Both the position numbers and the translations under genes were made by a program. Source: Fulvia fulva (lineage: Eukaryota > Ascomycota > Dothideomycetes > Mycosphaerellales > Mycosphaerellaceae). Taken from it: a stretch of DNA of 64,000 nt. Shown here in pieces: positions 29,314-42,800 of this stretch. Numbering within the stretch: the stretch's first letter is position 1; each line of letters starts with the position of its first letter. A model generated the notes under the pieces. It was not told the DNA's origin and made no database searches. It worked only from the letters and a program-made list of their open reading frames with translations. The stretch is from NCBI RefSeq assembly GCF_020509005.1, contig NC_063020.1, positions 2,790,001 through 2,854,000 of the forward strand. The letters are read 5' to 3'.

Positions 29314-29383
29314 ACGTGCTTTACTACCGAGCGGGCTATACTACCGAGCGGGCTACTTTTACTAAGAACTATACTACTTCTAC
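29314..29383 (+). repeat. Left terminal inverted repeat of the Fot1-like element
   Basis: About 70 bp, matching the inverted 31110-31179 apart from a few RIP-type differences. It contains a 17-bp unit (actaccgagcgggctat) twice in tandem, suggesting a doubled transposase-binding site. Confidence 0.9.
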
Positions 29384-29529
29384 TTTAATTACGACGGTAT
29401 CTTAACACGACGACATCCTATAGAATCGTTACTAGGAGGACAATTCCTCTTTAGATTATTCGCTATCTAGCGAGTCTACTTAATAGGTACGTACGTTATA
29501 CCCCGACTCGCTATATCGCTTATAGCGTC

Positions 29530-31100
29530 GTAGCCTTAGTACTAGCCGAACACTATCTAGCGACTCTCTACTTACTTCCTACCTCCTAGTATCCTCTAGA
29601 GGTATTAATTACGACGCCTTATCGAAGGTTAGAGACCCTCTAGACTAAATATACTTACGCTTTCGTGCTTTCCGCTATATAAGGGCCTCGTTAGACTTAC
29701 GTAGCTTACTAATCTCGCTTCGTTCAAGAGCTATCTAATACGCTATCTCTCTACTCCCTTTTATAAGCTAATATACCCCTTCCTGTAACGAGTTTAGCGA
29801 TGAACCTGCTAGGGCACGCAATTTGTTCGTTACTAGTGTCGATTAAGAGTCGAATTCTTTTGTAGTTCGTAGTGTCTTCGACTCCTAGGGGGTAGAGTCC
29901 GGAGCTAGAGGGGTTAGCGTACGTAGCTTAACATCAAGCTTGTCTATCACTACCTATAGATTGAATGGAACTAAACTAGCGCCTCTGAAGCTCGATAGGA
30001 TGTTCTCCTGTCTAAATATAGCGTTATAGGCTACCCGGAAGGCGCGTAGGAACTCTACTTTATCGATATAAGTAATACGCTAGCGTACTAAGCCTAAGAG
30101 CTAAGTACCGTATACCTTCTTAAAAGGCGAATAGCAACCTATATCTAATAGCTAGAGTAAGTACGAGGCGTACGATAGTATATATAGGGCCAAGATCTTG
30201 TATTCCTTATATAGATTCTAGAATGCCTTCGAGTTATAGCTCTCGTAGCTATCGATAATAAGTAGTCTCTATACCCTAGTCGTACGAGCTATAGTATACT
30301 TCTAGAAATACTCTAGCTACCGTATACCGAACTTATTGTTAGTCTAGCCGTTCTCTATTAGCCCGATTGTCTAGTCTAGACCCAAGTTGCCATCTTAGTA
30401 CTAGGTACTAATATGCTATTTGCCTATAAGGATGACGTATAATAGGAGCGCTATTCCGTCTATATAGATAGTCTTAATCACTATTGCCTATTCTCTATTA
30501 CCCTATTAAACGACCTTCCTCTTTCTACTACGCCTTTCTAAACCCGTAACGACGCTCTAAGACGTAATAATACCTATTATAAACCCTGTCTCGTCGAAGT
30601 TATAGGTGTCCTAGTTAAGGATGCTATACTTCTCCTTTATATTACGTACAAGTAAGAACTACCTCTCGATAACGTCTAGATCTTCTATTAGGGCTCGCTA
30701 ACGATCGTATCTACGTGTTATATAAACCTTTAGCTCACGATACCGCCTAATGAACCTGTCTGTCTAATTGAGACTAGCGGGCTTAAGACCCTTCTCTTAT
30801 AGTAATGAATCGGCTATTACTCGTATACTAGCCTTTAATAGCGGGAAACCTCTAAGATCTAGCTCGAGTATATACGTAAGTATCACCCTCTCTTCTAGCT
30901 CTATAAGCTTCTTCGAATTGGGCTCGTAGTCACCCCGAGGAGGTCGTCTATTCAATCGATACCCTAGTATAGTTCGAGACGCGTCGTATACCTTTATAGC
31001 AAGTCGATTCGTAATTATCGCGTCGCGTTTCGTAGCCTAGACAGCTAAGGTCAGTTTGGCCTCGTTTAAAGACAATACACGCTATAATAGTAGTTATATA
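29530..31100 (-). pseudogene. Fot1/pogo transposase remnant
   Basis: Minus-strand translation with TAG as Gln gives a recognisable pogo-type transposase. A CENP-B-like helix-turn-helix region (RRPPRGDYEPNSKKLIELEE) lies near 30920. NFDETGF at 30581-30601 contains the first catalytic Asp. LLIIDSYESYN near 30255 has the second Asp, where HESH is usual and both His are Tyr. YLLQLLDIG (usually HLLQPLDVG) is near 30165, followed by a conserved tail ending in FRGASLVPF. The end coordinates are approximate. His-to-Tyr and Pro-to-Leu changes fit C-to-T mutation. Confidence 0.85.
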
Positions 31101-31109
31101 GCTATATCT

Positions 31110-31179
31110 ATAGAAGTGGTATAGTTCTTAGCAAAAGTAGCCCGCTCGGTAGTATAGCCCGCTCGGTAGTAAAGCACGT
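31110..31179 (-). repeat. Right terminal inverted repeat of the Fot1-like element
   Basis: Inverted match of 29314-29383 with the same doubled subrepeat. It keeps a few C/G bases that are T/A in the left repeat, so RIP hit the two ends unequally. Confidence 0.9.
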
Positions 31180-31181
31180 TA

Positions 31182-34100
31182 GTTATCCTAAGCGTAACTA
31201 GTAAACGTACGTAGGTACTGTTCTATTATCTTATTAGTATTCTCGCCTTGACTATTAGTCTTAGGGTAATACCCGGTTAAGATCTTACGCTTAATTTATA
31301 GTAACTCGTAGAGGCGTCCCTAGAAGGCTAATACCTATTAAGGACTACGATCCGACGTAATTGTCTTTAGTAGACTACGTCGGGAGAAGATATACTTTAC
31401 GTAGATATATACGATATACTCCGCTATCATTTCTAATACTAGAATATAATGCCGCTCCTTACCTAAACGGTCTATAACTATAAGTACGTTCTTATAGTAC
31501 TGACTATCTACCGTATACTTGGCCCTTAGTAGTTCGATAACGAAGTCTAAGGCAACGTCGTCCTACGTATTAAATAGGACTAGTAGTAGAGCAAGTAGTC
31601 TATATTAAGGTTTGTTAATACTACGGCTATTACGGTATATACGGTATACTCGTACGAAAGATCTAATGAACCGTATTATTCGTAGCTATATATAGTAACG
31701 TAATACTAACCGGCTCGTAGTTATCTTACCGGGGTGTCCTATAGTAGGTATATCGTAGAAGGCTTTAACGATACGTATACGTATAGTGTTTCCCTTATCT
31801 TTAGTAGGTAGGATAAAGAGACTATAACCGCTATGTCTATTCTTAATATAGATTATCCTATCGACTAGTATCGCGTACTTATTGTTAATCTTGTTCTTTC
31901 GTAGTAGTTTAATAGGTTCGCCTACTACTAACTAGGTCGTAGCTTCGATTATATCGTCCTATCCGTATAGCTTACTTATGTCGGCTAATAGCGCTTTATC
32001 TATTACTACTCCTTCGACTTCGGATACGCTTAGCCGTAGGATTTGGCTAGCGCTAATAGATAAGAAGTGTTCTAGTTTAAGTAGTATACGATCCTACTAT
32101 ACGTACCGCGGATCTAATTTGTTATATAGAATCGCGTCCTATAAACGTCTAGTAAGGCTATCTAGTTTAGCTCCTTAAATACCTAGACGATATACAATCT
32201 TAAAGAAGAACTATAAGAGGACCTCGGCCTATCTTACTTGTCGTCTATTTAGTTACTTAGAAGTTATAAAGTATTCGAGGTTCTTATAGTCGCTATATAC
32301 TAGTACTAGGTAGCTACTTAGATTAGTAAAGTTCTTAAAGTCTAGTTCGTCGATATCGCTAGCTATAAGTTAGGGCTTCTACTCTTTAAATACTTTGACG
32401 ATAGTAAGTAGTTCCTTGTTATAAATGTCGTAATTATACTCCTACGGACTTATCTTCTTAGACAGGTATACGATTTGCCTTAGGATGTTGTCCTTATCGT
32501 ATTACGATAGGACCGTAGCCGTAACAAAGTCACTCGTATCCGTTATAAGTACTATTCTACGTCCTAGGACAAACATCGCTAATATAGTGCCTTTAGTATC
32601 GGTAAAAGCTTACTTTAGTCCGTCGAATGCCTTCTAACATTCCTCTATCTATTACTAAGGGCAGTCCTTCTTAGTCAGCTTTACTATAGGTAATACTATC
32701 TTACTATAGTCCTTAATAAAGCGCCGATAGAACCCGGAGAACCTATTAAACGTAAGGACATCTTTCACGTTCACTAGTGTTCCCTATTCCCTTATAGCTT
32801 ATACCTTAGCTAGGTCTATTAAGATTCCGTCCTTACCGGTATGAGGCCTAGGTATTTAGTAGATTAGGTATAGAACTTATATTCAGTAATGTCGAGTTAT
32901 AGGCCGGCTTTACTATATTTATAAAGTACCTTCTTAATATACTCTATATACTCCTTAAGAGTGTCGCTAAAGATAAGTATATTATCTAGGTATACCGACG
33001 TAAAGTCGTTAAGGAACTCTCGTAGTGTGTTGTTAATATAAGACTAGAAAGTACTAGGGGCATTTTATGACCCAAATGGCATTACTAGGTATTTAAACTA
33101 TCTATATCGTGTTATAAATACGGTTAGCCATTCGGAGCCCTCTACTATTCTAATACGATTGAAAGCGGTAATGGCATCTAGCTTAGTAAAGTACTTCTTA
33201 CTAGTAATACGATTAAGTATATCTTATATTAAGGGTATAAGATACCTAGACTTAATCGTACGTTTGTTAGCTTGTCTATAGTTAATATAGACTCTTAATC
33301 TACCTCCTAGTTTCTTAATAATAAGTACGGGTAATAAAGTATCTACTCTACCTTCGTATCTACGAATGCCCTTCTAGGCTAACTACTCTTAGACCTAGTA
33401 CGCGATAACTTCGTCCTCCTAGTTTAATATTCGGTAGGGCCTACTAAAAGGCGGTATAGTTCCTAGCTTCAGCTTGATCTTATAGTTAATACTAGGACTA
33501 TATAGTAGAAGCTCCTTCGTATCTTGTTTAGAGAAGTAATATATAAATTCGTAATATATAGAGAGAAGGTGGTCCTTTCGATCGATAGTCTCCTCCTTCT
33601 TACGTATAAATTTGTCTATATCGGCTTATATATATATCTTATAGGTAGAGAGAGTCGGACTAACGCGTTGCGCTACTAGTACGAACGCTACTATACGTAC
33701 ATCAAGTCGCTCGATAGTCTTGTTATTAGAAAGCATCCTATTGCCGGTATTAGGCGAGTATATCGCTACATTACGTATATTACGGGCGCTTATAGCGTAG
33801 GTAGTAAGTGGGTCTATAGTATATATATCGCTAGGTTACTATAGCTCGTTCTTATTAAAGATAAACATTATATATGCCTCTACTTCTTTCCGCCTTACTA
33901 TCTTCTTAATTGCCTCCGCGCTAACTTCCTAGATATCGATATCCGGTAGTATCGGCGTAGCTAGTTTCTTTTCGAATAATAGTTTAGCGGTTCGCGGGCG
34001 TTCCTTTATAATTATATTAGAGGTTATAGTCTAGACAAAATCTCTATTGTCGTCTTCTTTAATAGTAGCTTAATACGCTAGTCGGGTCTTTAGGGTAGGT

Positions 34101-34537
34101 TCGAAGGTCTACTTAGTAATTACTAGTTCCTACTTATCATTAATACTCTATACCTAGACTAGCTCGCTATTCTATAGGTAATACTCCTTATAGTACTCCG
34201 AGTCGAGGGTTATAGTACCTAATATAAAGTAGATACCTAGCTAGTATTTATTATACTAGGGCCTACCTAGTACGATATTATACTCTAGATATATAACCTA
34301 GAAGGTTCTAGTCTCCTTATGACTATTACTAAGTATAAGTTCTAGACTTATACGGTATTCTATTATTTCCGCGGCTATCGAGCCGTTTACTAACCTAAGG
34401 GCTAGTAGGTTATTAAGCTTAATTAAGGGCAGATTGTGTTTTTATGTATAGGAGAAGTCGATATACTTAGAATTGGCACCGTTATTAAGGAAAGTAAATG
34501 CATTTTGCCTATTAGCTATCCCTAGTATTACGAGGTA
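31182..34537 (-). pseudogene. RIP-degraded Gypsy B, integrase, RNase H, RT and protease
   Basis: On the minus strand the order from high to low coordinate is protease region (about 34400-33600), RT, RNase H (about 32650-32200) and integrase (about 32000-31190). RT shows VLIIKKLGGRLRVYINY near 33320-33270, with DY changed to NY, and a catalytic box YLDN at 32981-32992. Stops are everywhere. The Fot1-like element interrupts the integrase and Gypsy D interrupts the element at 34537; gag resumes at 47903. Confidence 0.8.
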
Positions 34538-34721
34538 TATCACGGGCAGCCCGCGACCCCCTACTATAGCTACATCGGCCCGGCTGAACCGCGGACCTTC
34601 CGTATCGGGTTAGCGCGGCTTAGCTTTGCTTTATAACTTCGCCGCGCCTCGCGCTCCTCTTTCGTAGCTTCGTAGAACAACAACTATCTCGTTCGGACCC
34701 TATAATACGCGCGCCCTTATA
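34538..34721 (+). repeat. 5' LTR of Gypsy D
   Basis: 184 bp, starting tatcacggg and ending cccttata (originally TG...CA, both altered at the dinucleotide RIP targets). It differs from the right LTR at several CA/TG sites. Confidence 0.93.
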
Positions 34722-37010
34722 GTTTGTTCTACTACCCTACCTAGATCGCGGATCTAGGTAAGGGACGCGTAACAATAGGAATAGACAGAACCGTAGAACT
34801 CGAGAACGCGTAGAGTCGTATCAGAACATAGAACACGGTAAGGCGTATAGCGCGTAGATGCCTAGAGAACGTAACGTAGCGATATTATTAGTAGGTAGTC
34901 GCGCGCTCGTAGACAGTTAGGATATAGGTACCGTTACGCCTCCCCCGAACCTAGATAACATGACTTTATAAACAGCGAACGGCGGCATACTACCGCTACC
35001 TAAGCCTAAGGGCAAAAGCAAGGAGCGTACATCTCTTTTCCCCGACCTCTCCTCTTTCCCTTAGAGTTAGATATAGGACGACAACCGGCGGGTCATAGTA
35101 GACACCGGTGTCGCGCTATAACAAGAGATTAATAAAGCTTACTAGAAGGCCTTCGAGCGAGAAGAAGGTAGTAAGATTGACTTTATAGAACTGTTCGAGT
35201 TCAAGCTCGAAGAGAACCTAGGCGGCGACCTAGACGAGGTGTATCTATTACTCGATGAGGCAGAACACATTCTCGTATCCGAATACTAGAATTTCACCCT
35301 AGACAACCTCACGACCCTTACATCCTAATACCCGAAGATCACCTACGACTTCGTGCTATAAGTAGTTAACACGGCGATTACTAAGGGTAGACAACTCGAT
35401 ATAATAGAGCGAGCTAACGACCTCTAGAACACCTAGTACACTACGCTATACACCGAATACGACCGCATCTACAAGATGCTACGAAGTGAAGAGCTTGTCA
35501 CATAGAAAATAGTAGTAGATCTTAAGAGTAAGAAGGATTACGACCTAGCTAAGTTATAAGAGCTAGAGAAGAAATATAAGGAAGCTAATAACCTATATAA
35601 GCAGTTTAGCGAGATCTACGAGAAGGAGAAGAAGAAGGCACAAGATGCTAAGGTGAAGAACCAGGCCCTATAACAAGAAGTCGATGACCTAAAGGCTCGG
35701 CTTAAGGTAGGAGACACTATATAGAACGGAGGTAGGGGCCGCTTAGGCCGCCGACCCTCTCGTTCCCGCCTACGCGAGACCTTACTCGAGTAGCTATTGC
35801 GTAGGTATCGCGAAGCTACTAGTGGAGGTGGCGGTGGCGGTAGTAGTAATAACGATAGAGACGACTATAACCGTAGTAATAATAGCCGAGGACGTGATAA
35901 CGACCGTCCGCGACTAGGACCTAATAATAGTCGTGACTTAAGAATACGTAACACCCGCACCTAGACACTACTAGTTGACCTTCTAGAACGTCTCTTTACT
36001 ATTGACCGCACCCTCACTCGCGGTATAGAGATCGGTAAGGGTGTGCCTAACCCTAAGCACTTTAAGAACGATAATGACCCTAATTTCGATAGCTAGTATA
36101 GCAGTGTTCTCCTAAAGCTAACTATAGTAACCTTCCGTACTAAGGTAGATAGTCTACGCTTCGTATATAGGTAGACGTAAGGTGATCCTTAGCGAAGCAT
36201 TAAGCCGAGGATCCCTATGCCTAGATAGTAGTCCCTTAACGAGTTCAAGACTAGAGAAGAGTTGTTAGATTAGATAACACGCCAATATAGTATACGTAAT
36301 AAAGGAACTAAGACTATAGTTAATATTACTACCTATAAGTAAGAACAAGGCGAAACCTTTATAGCCTTCTATATACGCTACTCGAAGTTACGCGCCTAGA
36401 TATTATAGACCGATAAGACCGAGCTTATGCTATTCCGTAACCGACTGAACCGTAAGTACTTTATTAAGACCTTCGGCGACCGCGAAGTCGACCGCCGCCT
36501 AGATAGTATATAAGACGTTATCGAGGAGTGCACCGTACTAGACGAGAGCTTCTACGAGACAGATCGACTATACCCGTAGAAGGAGCGCCCCCGTAGTAAT
36601 AGCAACTCGAACGACAATAGCGGCTAGAATAACTAAAATAACGGTAACGTAGTTACTAGTACCGCTACCGGTATAGTAGGTGCCTTAGTATAGCGCCTAC
36701 TATAGTACGCTAGTACTAAGAAGAAGGAGGATCTGCCGACATATCTATAGAACCTACCTACGCTTAACCGTAAGTAGCGCGAAGACCTTAAGAAGTAGGG
36801 TAAGTACTACCGCTACCGTATAGGTTCTTACGTATCGACTAACCCTAAATGCCTAATATATAGGTACGATAGCGACTATCGCCTACCGCGTCTACGTAAT
36901 ACTACGCTAAATCCGAACGCGAACCTTAGTTCCCTAGCCGCCGATCCGTAGTAGGGAAATGGCACGACCGCTACCTAAGCGTAGTAGATAGCGGTCACCC
37001 GAACTTCCTA
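34722..37010 (+). pseudogene. Gypsy D gag remnant
   Basis: Translation with TAG as Gln gives a long acidic and coiled-coil-like Gag: a charged helical run near 35490-35700 (ELEKKYKEANNLYKQFSEIY), then a Gly/Ser/Asn/Arg-rich linker near 35820-35940, then a retrotransposon-Gag body (FKTREELLDQITRQY and ETFIAFYIRYSKLRAQ) at about 36240-36420. A Cys/His cluster would be expected near 36800, but its Cys and His codons are mostly Tyr or Arg now. It is non-functional. Confidence 0.75.
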
Positions 37011-39351
37011 GGACAGAAAGAGCATAAGATTGAGAGACACGGAATGTAAGAGACGGTAACAGACTATAGTAAGGAGCTTAAGATATCGGTATACGTACTA
37101 GATAAATAATAGCTAGCTATATACCCTTATATATTGTTACCCGTAATAATATAATATAGAAAGGCTCGAGGCCTTATAGATTCTACTTCTACCTCTCTCT
37201 TTCTTGACTAGAAATTTATACGTAAATACACAATACCCCTAATCCCTTTAACGCAAAGCCGACGACTAATACTAGGAGATAGAACGGCCACTATACGGCA
37301 GATTATATACGCGGCCCTTATAGACGTAGTTATCGGCGATTATTACGAGTAAATGTTATACTACGTTACCGACCTCGAATATAACATCGTCTTTAGCCTA
37401 CCGTAGCTTATAGCGTACAACCTAAACATCTTCTAGGAGACAGGCGAGGTGGCATTTAGATCGGATTACTACTTTGGTCACTATCTATAGAATAAGACAT
37501 CGATAATAGTATAATCCCTAAACTATCGCGAGAAGAAGAAGTAGGTACTAGTACGGTACGGACTAGAGCCCTTTACTAGAGAAGTAGCGAGCTTTATCGT
37601 AGGAGGGGCGGAGCTAAACGTCTTATTATATGACCTAGAAGACATAGACGATAAAGAAGTAGACTGCTAGGGCGTTTCTTAACGCGCGTAGGGAATGTAC
37701 GCGTACCGGCCTAGGGCTAAGTGCTTCTATATCATGCCTACTAGGCGTAAGAGCGACGACGGAGAGCTTAAGCTAAGTGTAATGGCTACTAATGATCTAG
37801 ACCAATTCTTAAACAAGCAGTTTAATTATAACCCGAAGGAGAAGTTACCGCCGATATACTACGATATTACGGACGCTTTCTTAGCTAAGGATTATAAAGG
37901 ACTCCTACCTTACCGACTAGGCGTAGATCATAAGATTCATATTAAGCCTAATAGTCTATAAGAGCCACTATACCGCAAGCCCTACGGCCTAGCTAAGAAG
38001 GAGAACGAGGCAGTTAAGAAATAGCTAGACGAGTAAACATCTAAAGGGAAGGTACGGAAAGTAGGGCAAAAGACGAGCTAGTCTCCTATACTAGTGCTAG
38101 TAGTACGTAAGCCTAGAGGTAGGCTACGTGTTTGTATCGACTATAGAGGATTAAATGCGATCACTATCAAGAACCGGTATCCGATTCCCTTAATATAAGA
38201 GACGCTTAACCGTATATACGGTAAGAAGTACTTTACGAAGCTAGACATTATAGTAGCCTTTAATAAGTTACGGATAGCTAAAGGGCACGAGTAGTTAACG
38301 GCGTTTACGACACGATACGGCATCTACGAGTGTCTAGTGCTACTATTCGGCTTGTGTAACGGACTAGCATTGTTCTAATTATATATTAACAAGGTCTTAT
38401 AAGAACACCTAGACGACTTTGTATCGGCCTACCTAGATAACGTACTTATCTTCAGTAACACCTTAGAGGAGCACATTAAACACGTACGGAAGGTTCTTAC
38501 TAAGCTACGCGATGTAGGACTTATAGTAGACATCGACAAAAGCGAATTCTACTAATAGAAGGTAAGGTATCTTAGGCTAATTATAACCCCTAACGGCATC
38601 GAGATAGACCCCGAGAAACTCGAATGTATTTAGACATAGAAAGCTCCTAAGAACCTAAAGGATATCTAGGCCTTCCTTAGATTTGCTAACTTCTATAGGC
38701 GGTTTATCGAAGCATTTTCGCGTATAGCTACTCCTCTTACAAACCTGACCAAGTCGGACGGACTAAGCAATTATAAGAACAGAAGGATTTAATAGTCACT
38801 AGATTACTAACGAGCCTTTGACAATTTGAAAGCTACGTTTAGTAAAGCCGGCATACTCGTACATTATGTACTAGGTAGGGAAACGGTAGTAGAGACAGAT
38901 TCTTTAGATTTTGTAAACGCCGGCGTACTTTCGTAGTATGACGAGAATGGTATACTATATCCTATAGCCTTCTACTCGAAGAAGTTGAGTCTATAGGAGT
39001 GTAATTATGAAATCTATAACAAGGAACTGTTAGCTATCATTAAGGCTTTTGAGGAATAGAGACCCGAGCTCGCCTACGAAGTAGATAATAAGGACTTATA
39101 GCTAGTCAAGATTTACACCGACTATAAGAACCTAGAATACTTCATAAAGACAAAGTAGCTAAATCGGTAACAAGCGCGTTAGGCTAAGCTCTTGTTATAG
39201 TTCAACTTTAAGATAATATACCGTCTAGGACTTTAAGGTACAAAGCTAGACAGCCTAACGAGACGTAGCTAGGACCTTCCGTAGGGGGTAAACGACCCTA
39301 GGAACTAGTATTAGCATTAGACATTGCTACCTCCTAAGCGATTCCTTAAGA
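37011..39351 (+). pseudogene. Gypsy D pol remnant: protease, RT, RNase H
   Basis: Protease-region sequence lies at about 37250-37660. RT is at 37960-38700, with [20 protein letters not shown] near 38110-38170, [11 protein letters not shown] near 38240 and YLDN at 38430-38441 (catalytic Asp to Asn). [12 protein letters not shown] follows near 38685. RNase H is at 38880-39200, with ETDSLDFVNAG and NYEIYNKELLAIIKAFEE. A stretch at 37695-37961 happens to be free of stops but is only part of this pol. Gypsy C interrupts at 39357 (duplication tcgcc 39352-39356). Confidence 0.85.
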
Positions 39352-39356
39352 TCGCC

Positions 39357-39800
39357 TGTCAGGGCGAGAGCCTGGCCTATGAGATGCAAGGGTGAAAGCG
39401 AGAATGCAGGTGCGAAGTGCAGGTGCAAAAGGGTATGGTATGATTGCTACACAAAACAAAAGACGAAGAAAGCAAGAGAGGCCTGGGGAAGGCCAGATAT
39501 TTATACGCGACCCTCGCGAGTGCGTGTCCCCCGCATCAACAGGGCTAACCCGTGCGAAGCCGCGCTCAGCAGCTTTGCTCAAAACCTTATTCCAACCTGC
39601 CCTACGTTCCGAGTCTTCCACGTGCTTCAAGGTTTGGTAGAGGGGTGAATTTGGAGGGCTGGGTCCCGTAGTGAATGTTGCGGGGCATGTGATTCTTGGC
39701 GCTCACACACCAAGCTGGACTGTCACTTCTTGACGACTTCTGAGCGCTCTGAGGCTCTTCTGTCCCCACCTTCTGTACACTCTGTGGGGAGACCATGACA
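39357..39800 (-). repeat. 3' LTR of Gypsy C
   Basis: 444 bp, with a TATA box on the minus strand (39498-39505). The last part of pol (39602-39800) is encoded inside it. It is preceded, in element sense, by the polypurine tract cgggggggctac (39801-39812, minus). Confidence 0.96.
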
Positions 39801-42800
39801 GTAGCCCCCCCGAACAAAGCTGAGTTCCTACGAAGCCGTAGTAGTTCCACATATCGAGGATGTTCAGCTTCAGTACCAGGCCTAGGCCTGATGTCATGGT
39901 CGATACACCATTGGTAAGCCCCGTCGAAGAGCTCAGATTCGAAGAGCCTGCCGATGTTGACTTCTGGGCCGTCTGCGCGGGCGTGGTATTCTTCGATTGC
40001 TTGACGATTGAAGATGATATGTTGGATAGGTTCCCATGAGGTATCCCACTCAGGGCAACCTTGCCATTCGACTTCATACTTGATCGGCGGTAGTCCTTCA
40101 ACGTCGTTAGGCTCTGCGCGGATTCCCCGGATCTTGCGGACGGCATAGTCGTCAGAAGGTAGGTTAATAGGCTCGTCGACTTCTACTTCATCGGGAGGAC
40201 CTGGCATGTCTTGGTTTTGGTTCGGGAATGGGTCCTCAGCCGACGGCCGAAGGCGTACGGGATGGAAGACGTCGTGGATCTTCATGTTCGCAGGAAGAGC
40301 TAGACGGTAGGCGTGTGAACTGATACGCTCGGTGATCTCAAAAGGACCTAGGTTCTTCCAGTTCAGCTTCTTGGAGGGGCGGTCCGTCTTGATGTTCTTA
40401 GAGTTGAGGTAGACCATATCGCCTACTTGGTAGTCGGGAGCTGGCTGGCGACGACGATTGGCTTGATCCTCGTAGATTGCTTGTGCGTACACCATCTCGT
40501 CGTGAACTTCTTCATGGATCTGTGAGAGCATAGTAGCGAACGCGTCTGCTGCTTGCTCGTTTGCGTCTTCGGTAGGCGGGAGAGGTTCTTCTGGTTCCAT
40601 GCCTGTACGAGGGTGGTAACCTCTCGTAGTATAGAAGGGAGAGTAGCCAGTAGTCTCCGAGTCCCAGTTACGAGTAGCGAACTCCACCGCAGGGATATGC
40701 TGAGGCCAATCCTTCTGGTGGTAGTCGACGAAGCAACGAAGGACCTGCTCGAGGATAGCGTTCGTAATTTCGGTCTGGCCGTCGGTCTGTGGCTGAAAAC
40801 TGGTCGAGAGGTTATGCTTGATGCCCAGGATAGCACACAGACGCTTCCAGAAGTGCGAGATGAACTGGGTGCCTCTGTCAGAGGTGATGCTATCCGGGAG
40901 GCCTTGAAAGCGCCAGACGAATTCGTAGAACAAGCGAGCAGTCTCCTTTGCGGTCATGCTCCAGCACGGGATCATGTACCGGTCCTTGGAGTGACGGTCC
41001 ACGATCACTAGAAGGGCCTTTGCTTTCACGCCGCTGAAGGTCTTGCCGTGAGGAAGATCGGTGATAAAGTCCATAGTGATGTGCTTCCACGGACGATCAG
41101 GAGCCGGGAGAGGGTGCAAGAGACCGTGGGGACGGTGGCGGTTAGCTTTGGCTCTTCGGCAAGTAGCGCAGTTCAGCACGTAGCGGCGGACGTCCTTCCA
41201 GGAATGCGGCCACCAGTAATACCTAGCGAGGAGCTTGTGGGTCTTGGCTACGCCTGGGTGACCCCCAGAGGCGGAGTCGTGGATGATTTGAAGAATCTCA
41301 GCTCGGATATTAGAGCCTTCGGGCTGCGGTACGTAAAGCTTCTTACGGAAGTAGACGACACCTTCCTGGAGCTCGCACTCGGACAGCGAGAAGCCCGGGA
41401 ATGTCCTCGCGCCAGATCCAAGGGCCTGAACTAACTCTTGGGCGTCTATGTCGGCATCGTACGCTGTTCGTACTCGTGCCATAATGCCTTCGGGCTGCTC
41501 CTCATTATCAAACCCCTCAAAGTCTGATTCGGATGAGCCGTCGGTCGTTACTGAGCCCTCTTCATCGTCGTTCAAGTCCTCAGCGTCCGAGGCGTATTCT
41601 TCAGGCTCGGATTCATCGTCACTCTCGTCAAGGTAGGCAGGAGCGAGCACGAGAGTAGCAAAGGAAGCGGCGAGCGTAGGCTGGCCGTTCGATAGGTACT
41701 CTCGAAGCTCGGAAGAGAGGTTGTGCTCTTTGATGACTTGTTGCCCTGCGATTTGCCGGCCCCCTCTTCGATCAACTGGAGAGTCACCAGGGCGGCGGGT
41801 AAGGGCGTCGGCCATCGAGTTGGCCTTGCCGGGCGTGTACGAGATCACGAAGTTGAACCGGGAGAGGAACTCGCTCCAGCGGGCCTGGCGACGATTGAGC
41901 AGCTTGCTCTTCATAAAGTAGACGAGGTTCTTATGGTCGGAGCTTACTTGGACGGGCATAGCAGAGCCTTCGAGCTCGGGGCGCCACTCTTCGAAAGCTT
42001 TGACGATGGCGAGAAGCTCCTTGTCGTAGATCTCGTAGTTACACTCCGTAGCGGTCATCTTCTTGGAGAGGAAGGCGACAGGTAACCAGGGGGATTCAGG
42101 CGAGCGGCGTTGTAGCAGGACACCGCCCACCACGCCGTCGGATGCGTCGGTCTCTACACGGGTCTCCAGTTCGAAATCGAAGTGCCGTAGAAGCGGGTTC
42201 TCAACAAACTTCGCTTTGAGCAAGGCAAAAGCCTCCTGGCATTCGTCGGTCCAGGCGAACTTCTCACCCTTGCGCGTGAGCTTCGTCAAAGGGCGTACCA
42301 CGCCCGAAAATGCGTGGATGAAGCGGCGGTAGAAGTTGGCAAAGCCTAGAAAACCCTGGACCTCTTTGACGTTCGTAGGAGCATCCCATTCGACGATAGC
42401 GTCGATCTTCTCTTGGTCCATCTTGATGCCGTCTGCGGTAATGATCAAACCAAGGAACTTGACTTCGGTCTTCTCAAACTCGCACTTGTCGATGTCGAGC
42501 TGCAAGCCGGCGTCTGCGAGCTTCTGAAGGACCTTACAGACGTGCTCGCGGTGCTCCTCCTTGGTCTCGCTGTAGACTAGGATGTCGTCGATGTAGGCAG
42601 TGCAGAACTGATCGAGGAACTCCTGAAGGATGTCGTTAATGAAGTTCTGGAAGGTACTAGGCCCGTTACAAACGCCGAAGGGCATAACGAGCGACTCGAA
42701 CAGCCCGTAGCGAGTACGGAAGGCTGTGAGATACTCGTGTCCTTCTGCCATTCGTAACTTGTTGAACGCAGCGATGACATCGAGCTTGGTGAAGTACTTG

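Larger units (their letters stand above)
29314..31179 (-). mobile_element. RIP-degraded Fot1/pogo (Tc1-mariner) DNA transposon, 1866 bp
   Basis: It has terminal inverted repeats of about 70 bp starting acgtgctttactaccgagcg, flanked by TA at 29312-29313 and 31180-31181. The flanking Gypsy B sequence is restored when the element and one TA are removed, as comparison with Gypsy F at about 3030-3090 shows. Size and organisation are those of Fot1/Molly-type elements of filamentous fungi. The transposase is on the minus strand and destroyed by RIP. Confidence 0.92.

Noticed and set aside
37695..37961. 88-codon open frame as an independent gene
   Set aside because: It is a stop-free gap in Gypsy D pol, collinear with the RT-proximal sequence on both sides.
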